Source of the DNA: Arbacia lixula
Lineage: Eukaryota > Echinodermata > Echinoidea > Arbacioida > Arbaciidae
Direction: 5' to 3'
Length of the DNA stretch: 64,000 nt
Assembly: GCA_963669155.1 (NCBI GenBank)
Contig: OZ022593.1
Coordinates: 18,710,291-18,774,290 of the forward strand
Shown here: piece by piece, positions 38,301 to 53,800 of the stretch
Layout: every line of letters begins with the position of its first letter
Position numbering within the stretch: position 1 is the stretch's first letter
Program-made: the position numbers and the translations under genes
The notes under the pieces: generated by a model
The model's input: only the letters and a program-made list of their open reading frames with translations
Told to the model about the DNA's origin: nothing
Databases searched by the model: none

Positions 38301-38769
38301 CAAATTACTTCCCAGCAAACACAAAAGGTTTTCAGAACGTTTTTAAAAACGTTTACAAAACGTTAAAGTTTGGACTTTATTTTTAGGTTTTTTGAGAACG
38401 TTTTAAAACCGTTTTTTAAAGACGTTACAAAATTAAACGTTTTGTATCGGACGTTTACAGAACGTTTGATATAGGACGTTTACAAAACGTTTTTGTTAGG
38501 TCCTGTACGTCTTCGTACTCAGATGCTCATGAATATTTTTGCATGCATTATGCCTATTGACTTGTGTCATATTTTTGTGCGTTTTAATAGATAAACGGTA
38601 CAAAACTAGATAGAAGGATAATTTAAGCATACATTCCAATAAACATTCAGAAATTTAGATATTAAAACAATAAATGCCACCTGATCGAGTGCAGACAACT
38701 ATAATAACAACAAAATATTCATCTTTAGTTGTACCAACCAATATTTCTTGGAGCATATTACCCTATTAC

Positions 38770-38800
<31 letters not shown>

Positions 38801-41800
38801 CATATGAAAGTTAGCGTGTTAAAGGTATATAGTAGGAGTAGCGTAGGATAAGATGGGTTTAGGATAGGAATAATATAGGGTTAGGGTTGTGTGTGCGTCT
38901 ATATCCATGTATGTTTAATCATGTGAGATAATGTTCCACTATCGTTAAACTTTTTTTTTCTAGAACTGGTCATAAACGAATGTTTGTAGACGTGTTTCAA
39001 AAGGTTTTTTAAACGTTCTTAAAACATTTTTAGTGTATGTCAAGGTTTTGAAAACGTTGTTTATAAGTTTTCCGCACGTTCTAACAATGTCCACAGAACG
39101 TTTTCAAAATGTTTTTTACGTCTCGAGTTTCCAAAAGGTCTTGTAAGGTCCTTTAAAAGTTTAAAAATGTTTTTAAATCGGCCAATAAAATGTTTTTAAA
39201 ACCTACCATATTTTGACGTCCATAAAACGTTTTATTGGACGTCCAAGAAACCTGCTAGTAACGTTCTTAATACGTTTTGTTGTTACCTGGGTTGAGACCA
39301 AGATAGAATAGGTGTGCATTTGATTTCTATCATTCAGTACTTTCCCCTGTATTTGGTATAATGTGTAACATCATCACAGTGAAACTAGCCCTAGTGACCA
39401 CCTGGTTAGAGAAAAAAAAAGCATGTATATAAAAGAAAACACAATTTCCTTGTTTCTCTTCTTTAATAATTCATCTCCTTGAAACCTGTGCATGGGTTAT
39501 TACACCAATTATGATGGTCGGATTGAATTAAATTGAATTGATTTTTTAAAATTTTGGTACCCAATATAATAAAGTACACTACAACAATGATCATAACAAC
39601 AATATAGGTGAATAGAAACAAATTATATCGTTAGGGTTTCAGGTTTCACAAACAAACGCATTGAACAATTTTAATCACATGCCTAATTTGAATGTTTTGA
39701 TTGAATTGTCGAGGGAAAAAAAAACAATCTCAGTTTAGCTTGGCTCCTTGTTTGCTTGGCGAGATGTTTAAAAGATAGTGTATATGTTTAATAGACAATT
39801 TGGTATGAGGAAGTGAAAATAAAGTAAAACGAAGAGAGTGTGTTGCTGGGAATGAGAGAGAGGAAAAAGGAAATGATAATGAGAGATGATATTAGGGTCC
39901 CAATGATTGTTTTAAACGCAGTCTTTATGACAATCTGGTAGAATTGTTAAGACGATTGTAAGAAAAGAATGGCATGCAGATGTAATACGGCTGGATAATC
40001 ATGTTAATTAATTAGAATGCATACAGTTATTAATGACGGTTAATTGATTGAAAATCTTCTTCCCTTCCTTACATATGTTATCCAGGCAACTGACAAAGAC
40101 AGTGATGCTGTCTTGAGCTACGATCTTCTTGGGTATAATGATAAGTAAGTACTAGCAAATATCTGAGGAAGAGCTGTACTTTTTCGCTTTTTTCCCCGCT
40201 TTTTTCACTTCCGTTTGACTTAGCAAATTCACAATCATCGAATACAATGTAGTTTACAAAATACCTCTAACCGTGTATCCATACATACTGTATATTGCTT
40301 GACATTTGTTGATCTTAACTGTCGTAATTTCCATTGTGCACCGTGATATTGCATTGTACTCTCTTGGGTTGTTGCAGGTGCTCATTCTATTCTCTGTTAA
40401 AGATTGTCCGTCCCTTTTGCAAGCTTAAAATTTGAAATCGTCTATCACGATCGTAAATTGAAGAAAGTGTGATTCAAGACCATTTCTAAGAATATAGCAT
40501 GTTGAAGCTTTCTGTATATGTAAAAATTTCAGCCGTTAAATTTCAAACCGACTTTTTTCGTACCACGAAAAAAGTATTAGTCTTTGTTACAGTATCTATG
40601 TGGTTATTATGCATGTGTGAAATCCTAATTTTATGAATAATTACCAAACTTTGGAGATGATTCCTTCTATAGAACATTTTTTTTTTCATAATGCGTTTTA
40701 TAATTTAATAAACAGATTAATCAATAAAGCAGATATTTCAACACAAACTGCTAAGAGCCTGAGGTAAAGACTATTAATCAGACGTTGTTTACGTGCATTA
40801 TTTGAATTTTACACTACGTATCAGTTTCAAATTATGAATATACAGCTTGCTAACACTTCTCTACATGTTTGGCCAATGTTTCGATGGTTTTGTGGTGATC
40901 TGAAAAAGGGACGGGCTGTCTTTAAAATGTGTTTAACATTCCCCCCAGGCAATATTTGTTTGAGGGCAAAAATGTCACTTTTCAAAAGTCACAAGGGTAA
41001 TTGTTTATGCCCAGTTTTAATAGTATATTTTAGCATTTCTTGTGCGATTTTTAAAGTATGTTTACTCAACCACGACACAATAATGACTTATGTTTACATA
41101 ATAACCGGTCATGTTACGTACATCTTTGTTAAAATATCCATTTTATTTTTTTCTAAAAAATAAAAAGATTTTAAAAGTTTCAAACTCAAGAGGGATGAGG
41201 GATATTTGTTAAACGGTGCTCACTCAACCAGAACAATGGGTTAAGTGTCGGGATAGGTGTCAGTGCATCGAGAGATGGATGGTAAACAATGAAAAGACAT
41301 AAATCCTGCACCAGAAATGGAATTCATCAAAAATTCATATGACAGAATCCCAAAATTACCCTTGTGACTTTTGAAAAGTGACATTTTTGCCTTTAAAATT
41401 TGCGCACTCATGCAAGACTAATTGGATTAATGTGATTTTCACACAGAAGTTAGTCAATAAGTTAAGTTACAATCCTGCCAAATTATTTTGCCCAAATCCT
41501 CTTCGATAAAAAGTTTTATTTTTTTTTTGCTTGGGGGGGGGGGGGACTTACATTTTTTTGTTGTGTTTATGTATGGGTACTGGTGACACAATCCACACAT
41601 GGCATGTTCAGGGTTAATAGTGAAAGAGTCATATATGTGGCACAGAATGACACGGCTTGATTGAATCGACTACTCCCTCTCAGCTGGTTCAATGTAAACG
41701 GAAGCACAGGGGACGTGACCGTGTCCAAGATTGCCGCCTTTGACGCTGAGCGGCTGAGCGTCTACTTCCTCACCTGCCAGGTGACCGACTCGGAGCGGGT

Positions 41801-44800
41801 GTCCACCGCACTACTCAGCGTGACCGTCACGGACGTCAACGATGAGGAGCCAGTCTTCCAGAACGACCAATACCAAGTCTCCATCCCAGAGTACACTGCC
41901 AGCGACTTGGAAGATATGAATCCTGAGGAGCGAATTATTCTCCAAGTTACGGTAATGATAAGAATGATTGATGAACTCATATGAATGCATTTACAAATTG
42001 TCATCTTTTCATTCTTTCTTTTTCACCCCGTGGTAAGCGGGTCGATAAATATAAGTATGTAATCAGATTATGGTGTTACTGAAAGTTTCACTATTTTCTT
42101 AAAGATATTCATTAGAAGTAAATCAGGCAATGAGTAAAACTCTTTATATATTACAAATGACCAACACAGTATGCAGCTAACCATGCAGTTAACAAACGGT
42201 CACTAAACTGACTTGCCAAAATAACACGCAATACAGCACAAAGCCACGTCACTAATGAGGCATCAGTATGAATGATTTAACCTTCTGATTTATCAAGGAT
42301 TATATGCGTCAATGGTGGCTGAACATGTGTAAATCTCCACAAAATTAAACTTTTGATCAAAATGCAAAGTGGAAATAGGTAAAAATATTTACTTCCAAAT
42401 TTTCGACTGGCCACTTCAGTCTTCTTCAGGGATATGACCTGTTCGATCACCGCCACCGGAAGTGACGTAGCATTGAGAGAGGTTTGAGAGAGGGGTGAAG
42501 GAGGCCATTAGGGCGCACCAACCTTCGCTAAATCGTGATGGGGGCTTACCAACTTCCAAGAGTATATAACCCAATTCTTCACCGCTACGTCACTTCCGGT
42601 GGCGGTGATCGGACAGGTCATATATCTAAAGAAGACTGAAATGTTCAGTCGAAAATTTGGAGGTAAATATTTGTACCTATTTTCACTTCGCATTTGGATC
42701 AAAAGTTTAATTTTGTGGATATTTTACCAATGCACTTTAACTTTCATTCGAATGTGTAAATCTATCAGTGCGAAAACCAAACAATCTTCCAACGTTTTCC
42801 TCAACCACCATCATTCCCCAGGCGACGGATGCTGATATGGATCCGACCAACAAGCTCCTGACATACTCCATCCTCTCTGGCAACGAGGAAGGCAAGTTTG
42901 AGATCAATGAAGCCACTGGAATCATCTACAGGAAGATGAGCATCGATATAGAACAAGGAGAAGACGTGTACCATCTGGTAGTCATGGCAATGGATGATGG
43001 TGAACCGCGTCTGAATGGAACCGCAGAAGTCCAAATTGACATTGAGGTACGACTACATTGCATCATTTATGTCTTTAACGATATCCATAGTCTTGCACCG
43101 AGCCATCTGTCTGATCCATTGTCTATCTACACCCCAGCAAGATCCCTTCGATCATCTGCAGCTTCTTCATGTACCACCTCAAAAAAATAAACACACTGGT
43201 GAACGCTCATTCTCTTGAAATCATCGGCCCAACTTTCTGGAACTTGCTACCGTATGAAATTTGCTCACAATGTAACCCCAATATCGTTAAAGAATGACTT
43301 AACCCATCTATTCAAAGAGGCACATATGTATGTGTGATTATGAATTATGTTAAGCTTGCAGCTACATCTTTGCATATCTTCTTTTTTTATGTCAATTATC
43401 CTTGTAATTTAAGCTGCAAATGTTATTAAGTCACTTATTTCTGTAATCTAAAATGTAATTTGATATCTGTTCATTTTTTTTAAATGTAAAATATAAATCT
43501 AAGTCCCTCCATGTAAAGTGCATTGAAAGTTCCATCGGTTTTGAAATGCGCTATGTAAGAAACATTTATTATTATTTTATCAATCAAGCAGTATTCGTCA
43601 GTGAGCCTTAATTCTCTTATTACCATTGGCAATGAATGTGTAGTAGGCTGCTTGGAGTTTAGGGACGGGTGATGTAAGGTTAATAGACCTATGATTATAA
43701 CCCTGACCCTGTTCTGATAAGACATGAATCGCAACTGTGTTCTCTTTAATGGTTACCCCGGGACAATTGAGCGTTAATTAGATAAGCTTAGTTGACATTT
43801 TGTGAAACCTTAAACTGATAACTATCCAGTTGAACGACAACTGCAACTCAAATATAGTGGCTAACATTGTGACTGAGCACACCATTATTGCAACGTTCAA
43901 ACTGTCCTATGCATATTTGAAAGGTAGTGATCATATGTGTCTGTCTCTTAATCACATAACGTTTCCATAGGATGTGAATGACAACAAGCCAGTCTTTACA
44001 AGCGCCATTTACTACGGCTCGGTGGCAGAAAACGCGACCTCAGGAGGTATGTTACTCCATCTATATCATCCTGTGTAAATCAGGGATGTTGCTGACACAA
44101 AATTACATCATGCATCTTCCACAAACCAGATCCACTCTCTCAATGTGTTCGTTGTAATGAGAATCTTACGTTGTAATGAGAATAATGTATCATATCTTAT
44201 TCACATGTTCCTCATGTAGAGGCCATCCTTATATTCATTTTCAAGAAAACAGTTATCTGGAACAACCTTTTCACATAGTTTCCAGTATACCAATCGTTGT
44301 TAAGTAAGTTGGTTTTGCCTAACTACAGTTTTGACATTTTGACAATGTTGACATTTCAAACAACAGTTTTTATTCCACATATTCACGCTTAATCATGAGT
44401 TCCATGCGATAGGAGGGTACGTTGTGCGGAGGAGGGCATGCGACATCTGTCATAGCAGCGCATTAAATTTCTCTATGCATTCCTCCACAACACGCAGAGT
44501 GGGTGTTAAACGTCAACGCAACGGACAGCGACGTGACCAACAGTGGCTTGATCTATACCATAGATGGAGCCAACGTGTTCTTGGTCACGCCTGGAGGAGA
44601 TATCCTGCTGAACGGACAGCTGGACTACGAGACGGTGACGTTGTTTAACTTCAGCGTGATCGCCACGGACAGAGAAGCCCCGTTTGGAACAGATACCAGC
44701 TTCGTAGTGATTGATGTGTTGGACGTAAATGACGTTCCTCCAGAATTTATAATCAGTAGTCCTCTCTCCATTAAAGTTGACGAAGGTAAGAATGATGATA

Positions 44801-47800
44801 ATAGTATTGGTAATAATGATAATAATGATGATAAGAATGATAATTATGATGAAAATATGTTAGTAACGCGCAAATCACATGTCATATTGTGCTGTAAGAA
44901 ATTGACACAGAACAAGAATAGAAAAGAAACATTCAGCCTACAGTAGTTTATTACCATAAAACTATCAAATGCAACAGGAAGATGCCAACCCAATAATAGA
45001 GTGTACATGTACATGAAATAGAATAAAGGAAAGTGAAATAGGTGATTAATGTAGCCTTGTTACTAGGCTGACGAGTGCATGGTTACAACCGAGTCTGTTA
45101 ACAACTAAATGCCCTGCCTGCCCTGGAGCCTCTTTTGGAGCAGTCAGAGGGATTATGGGGCCTAGTCTGTATTACCAGACATAGTTGTTAACAGACTCAG
45201 TTGTGATCATGCTCTCCTCAGCCTAGTATTTAGGCTATCCTCAGCCTAGTAACTAGGCTATGACTAATGCAGCCGTACCAATGACAGGTACCAAATCCCA
45301 TTGCCCTGTTTACCTGGCAGAACGTACCCAAAGGCAAGTCTATCAAGCAATCAGCGCAAGTTCGACTGGCCTAAGTCTAACTCCAACAGTCATACTCTGC
45401 CCCCACATCCCATATTCAGTGTTTACACCTTTCATGACAGCACAAATACTTATTATATAGAAGTGTATAATTATAGACCATGCATATAGTTTGAATAAAA
45501 CACACTGAATATTTAGGAAAAGTCCTTAATCATCCTTCCGTCAAAATCATCTTTAATTTGATGAATTGCTTGATGGTTTAATCATCTTTCGTCCACGACC
45601 AGTGTTGAACAAGAAAATCAATGTATCAATGCCAAGTTGAACGATAAGCATATTGAGTTATAGGTGGTACCACACATAACTAGCATCACATTGTTATTGT
45701 TATTTTCCCACAATCGAGTATGATGTTAATCCATTTCGACTTTATATGGGAGAAAATGCCTTGTGTTGATCGAAATGTCCATAGATGTGATTGTTGGCAG
45801 TGGACACAGGAACTCCTGGTATGATTTTGAGGGGGATCCTCAGATTTCCTCATCTATCCTGATCCAACATGTCGGGTGGTCGGGGTGATACCCAAGCAAC
45901 AGATCAAAATGATTTGAAAACAAAACTGCTCCATCAAATTGTTGGTTTTAAAGAAAACATGTTGGTAGCCTTATCGATTATCCAAACATTGAATTGCCTG
46001 CAATGGGATCAACGCGAATCTCCTCGTCATATTGTATTGAATTGGATTGAATTGAATGGTGTATTGCCCATTCACCTTTCTCACAAAAAATAATAAATGT
46101 ACTTCAGTGATACAACAAAACATGTAAGATATGTTGTTTCATTATATAGGCGAGAAAAGCTCGAAGAAATGAAATAAACATTACATGAAACATGGAAAAG
46201 GAACATACAGCATCTTTTAATATGCTTTTTGTCAATGATATTTAGATCTCACTGAGGTGTGTGAGGGGGAAGCAGATGAAGAGAACTGTACGACCCTTGT
46301 GATGCTGCAAGCCAGCGACGCCGATACCGACCCCGCCCTCCTCTTCAGCATCCTGGAAGTGCAGGGCTATGATGAGAACAATAGGCAAGTGGAGAGGGAC
46401 TTGACCTCGCAGTTCGGCGTGGAGGAGGAGACCGGGGAGTTCTATGTGCAGGAGAAGCTAGATCGCGAGATGGTGCAGCGGTTTGAAGTTACGGTTCAGG
46501 TGCAGGACGTGAATGCTGTGGACGGCCCTGAGCAGACGGACACGGGTATGTCAATATGCACGCACAAACTGCATTGAACGCAAGTTGTCATAATAGGCCA
46601 GAGTTAGGGCCATCACAGACGAAATGACCCGATCAATCGTACAACGCTTCGACTGGCGGAGTCACAGGACCCGGCCATGGGATTTGTACAAGTACGCGAC
46701 GATACATTCCCCATGTTCTCAGTCATAGGCCCTAACGATAGCAGAATAATGGCAGAATCGTGTCATCTGCGGTTGCCTTAAGAGTTGTGACTCTTTGCCT
46801 CTCAATATCATACACACTCATTTCAATTCTTGCTAAGTACTACAACATATAATGTAACCCTCCGCCCACATCAGCTAATACACTGCATGTTTTCAATCTC
46901 ACAAGAGAATATTTTATGACAAGCAGATATGTGCCAAACATAAATTTGCATGCCGTTGTTCTTAACTATGCTATCTGAATGATACACGTATGTTAACGCC
47001 CGGTCCCACTGCAGTTACGGATGCAAAGATGATGTAAAACGTTAAAAAACCTTGCCATCCGTTGAAAAACGCTATGTATCCGTTGTGTACTAATTGCATA
47101 TGTGTTTGATACGCCTCTATCCATCGAACATCCGTCCACTGTGAATCCATCCGCGCAAAAAGTTTTGAGCTGCACAAAACTTTTAGAACGGATAGAACCC
47201 GCTTTCCGCCGTGTACGATGTGAATCCACGACATATACGAGCAACAAGCGTTATATATCCGTTATCATTTGTTAAACGTCTGCTGTATCATCTTTGCATC
47301 CTTTAAGTATCGTCGCAACTCACATCCGCTACAGCTGAAAAGGGAAAGAAGGAGGAAAGATAAGGTACATGGAACGTCTATGCATCGTTAGTAGTACGGA
47401 AATTGAAGTAAATGTATGCACAAAACGGACATCCCCTTCCATCCGCTTTCATCCGCTAGGCTTCCGATAAACATCTGTTTTACATCCCTGCTACATACTA
47501 CCCACGTCCGTTTTTTTCTGTTGTATTTTCGCAAATTTTCGGCAATTTTCTCCAATTCTTGATGGAATGAAAACGGATGGAGTCACCCCCAAAATTTTGT
47601 TCGTCCGCTGTGTCCTTTATGTTTTGTGTCCATCGGCCAGTGGGACCGGGTCTTTACATAGATTTGCTTTTAGTTCTAAAATCAAGATGGGTCAGATATA
47701 TATGTTTTACTCCAAAGGGGTAGAGAGACGGCATAGGACATTTTCTTATTTTTTCACTGAAAAATTCATACAAGTTTCACGGATTACGGGTCATACTTAT

Positions 47801-50800
47801 ATGATGGTATGCCTATTTTGTCGGCAGCTGAGTTGGTGATTACAGTCGCGGACATGAATGACAACCCCCCCGAGTTCACCGACGACCTCCCTGCAAACTT
47901 CACCATAGCAGAGACTAACCAGCAAGGGATGGTCATCTCAGTCAATGTCCGCGCAACGGACAGTGATGCGGGTGACAATGGGACGGTCATCTACGAAATG
48001 GTGGACAGTGCCGATGGGATGGTTCAAATTGATCCAGATACTGGTTGGTATTACGGCTTGTTTCCATGTCATTGTCGTTCATTGATGTATTCGGTGATCC
48101 TTTCGTTTCTCCCTTCAGATTGAAATCATCTCGCTCTTTATACATTTGTTCCTAATCTTTATGATCATAGTATGAGTAATGTGGTACACGGTGAGCTTAG
48201 TATGTGCACAAAGTAAAATGTACATACAGTATATAATGTGTTTGCATATTAGTATATTGCATAAAGAAACGCGTAGCAGAGGAAGTGTAATATAATTTAT
48301 ATAGACTCGAGCGGTAGCAAGTGCGGATATCATCCTCTCACTGTTCCTCTTCAGGAATTGAGGAATGGAAAGCTGTCTCAGCCGAGAAGCGAGCTGGGTC
48401 ACTGGCTTAGAGAACCTTAGTGCCTTAGTGCCTTAACATGTAGGCCATGGAGTGCTATTGTGGTTCCAGCTATAGAAGTATTTGTTTTTAAGATGGAAAG
48501 ACAGATTCCCGGAAATGGTTTGTACATGCTGTATTTATATGAGTTAAATGTTAAAATTTAACATCCGTATCATACATCAATCGCTTTGCCATTCCTGGTC
48601 TATGTGTCCTTTGTTCCTATGCACCAGGCATTCTGTCTGTGGCGGCACCTATTGACAGAGAGCGGAACGCGACTCTTCTCATCACATTCTGTGCCAAAGA
48701 CTTGGGTTGTCCCCCTCTCAATACCACAGTCACCCGTCAGATCCTCATAGAGGACGTAAATGACAACACACCCGAGTTCAACCAGACCCTTCCACAGGAA
48801 GCAAGTCTGCTTGAGAACACGGCGATAGGCACCTTTGTGATGCAGGTTTGGGCGACTGATGCAGATGAAATCTATGGCGAAGTCACCTACTTCATCTCCA
48901 GCGACATCTTTGACATCGGGGAACAAAGTGTGAGCTGCCGCATCTTGTTTGTACACATCGTACCTTTGAAAAGAGTATTGTGTTATATCTAGGACCCCAA
49001 ACCAATATTCTAGCTACGTTCCTTAATAAAAGGAAAAATAATCCCTACACCATGTGGTAATCCTTCAAAGGAATGTTGCGGTTTTTTTTTCTGTAAAATC
49101 TCTGAAAAGAACTGGTCATAGAAGGATTAAGAAAGATAAAGAGGAACTTTACTACTTCTCAGTTCTGGTGATCTGTCAACAAGATTTTTCCAGAGCTAAC
49201 CTTTCAGAAAGAATAATTTATTCTACTCTCACCCTCTCTACTATATATCTATTTTCTTGTGTTTCTCACTCGCTCTCAGTCTTTTTAAGGACTACCACAC
49301 AGAGTACCGCAAAATCTCATATATTTCTCACCATGCAAGATCATTCCTCCAAGTAACATATTTGTCTATTTGCTTGAATTTTCAATACCGCAATACCGAT
49401 TTAAGCCTATTATTAAATATGTGATGTCGTTTTACGTTGATCAATACAAGTTCTTGTGAGTGATAGATGGTGCTGAGTTCTCAGACGCGTACGAAATTGC
49501 AAATATTTTCAAAGTTTTGTATTTTGATGAGTAGTGTCTTCCATGATTTCTTCTTTCAGGGGGAGATAGTGGTTGCTAAGGAGATTGACAGGGAGAAGCA
49601 ATCGAGCTATGTCTTAACGGTCGTTGCTAGCGATGGCACGAGGCAGGATAATCTAGAGGTGAGATGCTTTGCTTAGATCAGGCCACATCAGACGGGACGA
49701 TCCCATCAGTCGTACGACTTGGTGAACAGCTGGATCGCAGGACCCGGCCATTGGATTTTGCATGAAAATGACCTCACATCTCCAGTCATATGCCCTAGCT
49801 TACGACAACAAAATCGCTGCAAAATCGTGTCCTCTGCTACGGTTTTCAGGGGAGACTAGCTATTTCCCTCTGTTTTATTTCAGATAATACATACGATAAT
49901 ATATTTGATTCCATTAAACTATCCTTTCCGCTAAATGTGGTGCAGCGCATGGTAAGATATGATGGAATCTGTCCCTGAACATTTATTCTGGCGGTACTTC
50001 CCTGATTGTACAGTGATAGCATTGTTGCATCAAAAGGAATGGAATAGCTTTTCATATCAAAAAAGAAATGTGACTAAAATGATTGATTAAAATTAGTAAC
50101 TAGTCGCAGTTTGAACTGTGGTTGTAATTTATGGGTTACCTCAAGCATATTGTAAAGACAAGTACGGACAAAAAGACGAAAAGTGGGACTTCCCTTTAGC
50201 TTATTGTTTGGCTGAGAGGTGGAAGGGAGCAGTGGTATTCTAGTTGGAAGTTCAGCTAGCACATGACCTGAGGGATGTTTCACCAAGCTATTCGTAAGCT
50301 AAGAATGACTTAAAGTACGACTGTTGACCATTTCTTTTGCTAATTGAGATACCACACTTTGTTCCTATTTTAACATAGTGGGAGCTAATTTCCAACAATC
50401 CTAATCAAATTCGACAAATCATAAACTATGTATTAAGACACTTTTTATCAACAATGATTTTGATTTATAACTATCAGATATGAACTTTGGCTGATGGGAA
50501 TCAAAATCATTGAGAATCTGATTTAGCACAAGAAAGGATCACCAGTCGTGCGTATATAAAGTCGTTCTTAGCTTAAGAACAGCTTGGTGAAACATCCCCT
50601 TGAGTGCTGAAAAGGGTGTCGTAGATTTGATGGGCTTATCATTATGTTTACCAATTATGTCTTGTATTATATATTTTTAGGAGCACATTTAGGCAATTCA
50701 AATGACATTTTCAGAATTAATGAAGGTTAACCCTTTATGTGACACATGGACTATTTTCTCATTGACACACACAAATCACAGAGAGCAGGATTTTGTCCAA

Positions 50801-53800
50801 ATAAATATTGAAGGGAATAATATTTGTAAAGGGTTTGGGGTAAATAAATGTAAATTGCGACAAGATGGTTTCTGCAGAATATCCAAGCAAGGAATCGATT
50901 TGACTTCCCATAATGCATCATGCTCGTATTGCAGGTGACGATCGATATCCTCGATGTAAACGACCTCCCTCCGGTGTTTAATGACGAGAGCTTTCCAACC
51001 CGGGTCTCTATCTCAGAGACGGCTGAACCAGGCTCGGCCGTCGCCGTGGTCCTTGCCTTAGACGGGGATCAACCAAACACTAACAACTCGGCTGTCAGAT
51101 ACACACTGAGGGATCTCAATGGCACAGGTTTGTCATTTAGTTTACTTCGACTCTCAGCAGTTAGCTATACAGTCAAACCTGTCTTAGTGGTCACCTGTAT
51201 ATAGCAGCCAACCTGTCTAAAGTGGCCATTCAAATAATTCCCCCGGAGAGAGATCATGTGTTAAGTCTAAAGCAGCCACCTGTCTATAAAGGCCCCAGTT
51301 TTTGTTTCCCTTGGGTGGCCACTATAGACAGGTTTCACCGTATATGGTTGGATGCAATGGTACAGATTTGTCATTTGTTGCACAAAGAAAGCATCTCGAT
51401 TCTGCTGTTAGCTACATATGGTTTATTGCAATGGGATCTGTTTGTAATTTAGTTTACAATTAAGCACTTCGACTCTCCGCTGTTAGCTATATATGGTTGA
51501 TTGCAGTGGCACACGTTCATCATTTGTTGTACAAAGAAAGCACCTCGATTCCGTTGTTAGCTACATATGGTTGATTGCAATGGGACAGGTTTGTGCTTTC
51601 TTGACATAACGCAGCGCAATTTAGCTGGAAGCTACAAGTAGTTGGATCCTTATGGGGCAGGATTCAACATTTGAATCGCAGTGAAAAGGTGATGATACAT
51701 TGTCTTGACATTTTTATACTGAAATCGCAACCCAACGTACTGTGAGTCCAACGTCCATCCATCTAGATCTCATAGACATGAGGCATTCATTGTAATATCC
51801 TTTTTGTTATTCAAAACGTTTGAACAGTCAAATGCTATCGTATTATATTTCATAGACATTCAGAGCAATATTAGTAAGATATAAAAGGTCACATATGAAT
51901 AAACTAAGTTACATATCATATCTATGTATGTCACGCTTGTCATGAAGTGATACATCATGGGCCCTATATGGGCCATGAGCAATTATGTATAATTGCCTCA
52001 TTTCTTTTAGAGTAGCACTGCAAAAGAAAGGGATAACATTTATTTCCACTATTCAATATTTTTCCTTCAAATATTTTTTCATCCTATGTTTTTTTTTACA
52101 ATTGTTTTCCATCTTTTGTATTTCCACCCGTTATTCCTGAGATCAGATTTTTTCAAGATCGACGAGGTGACAGGCGTGATATCGCTTAACACGTCCACAA
52201 CGGACACGTTGATCCCCGGTCTTCACGTCCTAGAGGTTCAGGCGTACGATCTGGGCACCCCTCGACTGGAGTCCGAACCTAGAACCTTCAAGGTCGTAGT
52301 CACTGACTACAACGACGACGCCCCACGGTTTACCAACCCGGAGGAGGGGGATGTCCTCAAGGTGCAAGAGGTAGCGGCAAATACTGAACATAGAGAGAGA
52401 ACAAATCTAGCAATACGTTTTTATTTTATTTCGACCAATAATGTGTCAATTTTAAGTTGCTTTGAGCTTCAATCAACAGACTACCACCCTCTAATATGCC
52501 TGCATGTTTACATACACACTACATATAGTGTGTGTGATCATTATTATTGCAGCGTGACATCTGCCTAAATAATGATACATTGCTAAATACATAGTGGAAT
52601 ATGGAAAGGGGGAGAGAATACAGTTATGTTTAATTGGATGACCACTTCAAGTACTGTAATTATGCTATAATACGTGTTATAAGTGGTCTAATATCTATTT
52701 GCTTTACTGTTCGGTATAGATATGAACGCACAACATAGTTAATGCACATGAGTATCTTACCTGAAGGTTATCGCAAACGACAAAACCTTGCCACGATTCT
52801 GCAGTCGCAAGCACCTACGGCTGGACATGAGACATCAACTTCTTGCACAAATCCACTGACGGGGTTCTGCGATTCAGCCAGTCGCAGAGTCTCAGGAATG
52901 GTCGGATCGTGTCATCTGCCGTGGCCTTAAGGATAGGGTTATGGTTAGGGCTGACGTAATACAATGCGTTATATATGCGTGGACGTGGACGGCATTAAGT
53001 TGAAATGATGTCATATTAAAGCTTTGCGCACGGGCGGCCTGTTTTCATGATGACGCTATTGGATGGGGTCCAAGTCTTGGCATGCATGCGCAAAGTTCCA
53101 ATATGATGTCATTGGACCTGAAGCTGTTCACGTCCACACAGACCTAAAGGATCCTATCATATCAGGCCTTACCATATCATCATTCTTATAACACGCCTAT
53201 CCTGGAATGCAGGACTATATCGGCTACATCGTCACGGCCAAGGCCGAGGACGAAGACCTGGGCGACAATGGAATCGTGACCTTTGAGTTTGATACGAGCC
53301 TTGGCCAGACTGATGACCATAAGTTCTTCAGCATTGACAATGACACCGGCGTGATTAACATCACCACCATGACCGACAGAGAGACCCAGGCCAGATACAT
53401 TGTGAGTTACAGGGTCATTGATACTCACAACCCCTTCCCTCATTTTACGTCCCTTCTATATACATCATTACTTTAATTTTCCTTTTAAGTAGTGTCGTTC
53501 TGTATCATTATTGCATTTCCTTAACAAAGTTTATCATGTTGTTTTTTTCTTATTTAGTGATTTTTGTTTTCTTGTCATCCACGAGCACAATATCAAACAC
53601 GATGTATGTATAATAATACACTTCATATGCAAGCTGGTACCCCATGGAATTGGTAATAATTCCTACAGTTCAGAATGTACGTTATTCAAAATACAACTTT
53701 CACAGAGAGATAGTAGTATTTCATATTTGACTCGTTCTGCATAGTGAATACCTATTCAAACGTCTGTCTCAATTCATGTGCAATCTGAGTTCAAGATAAA

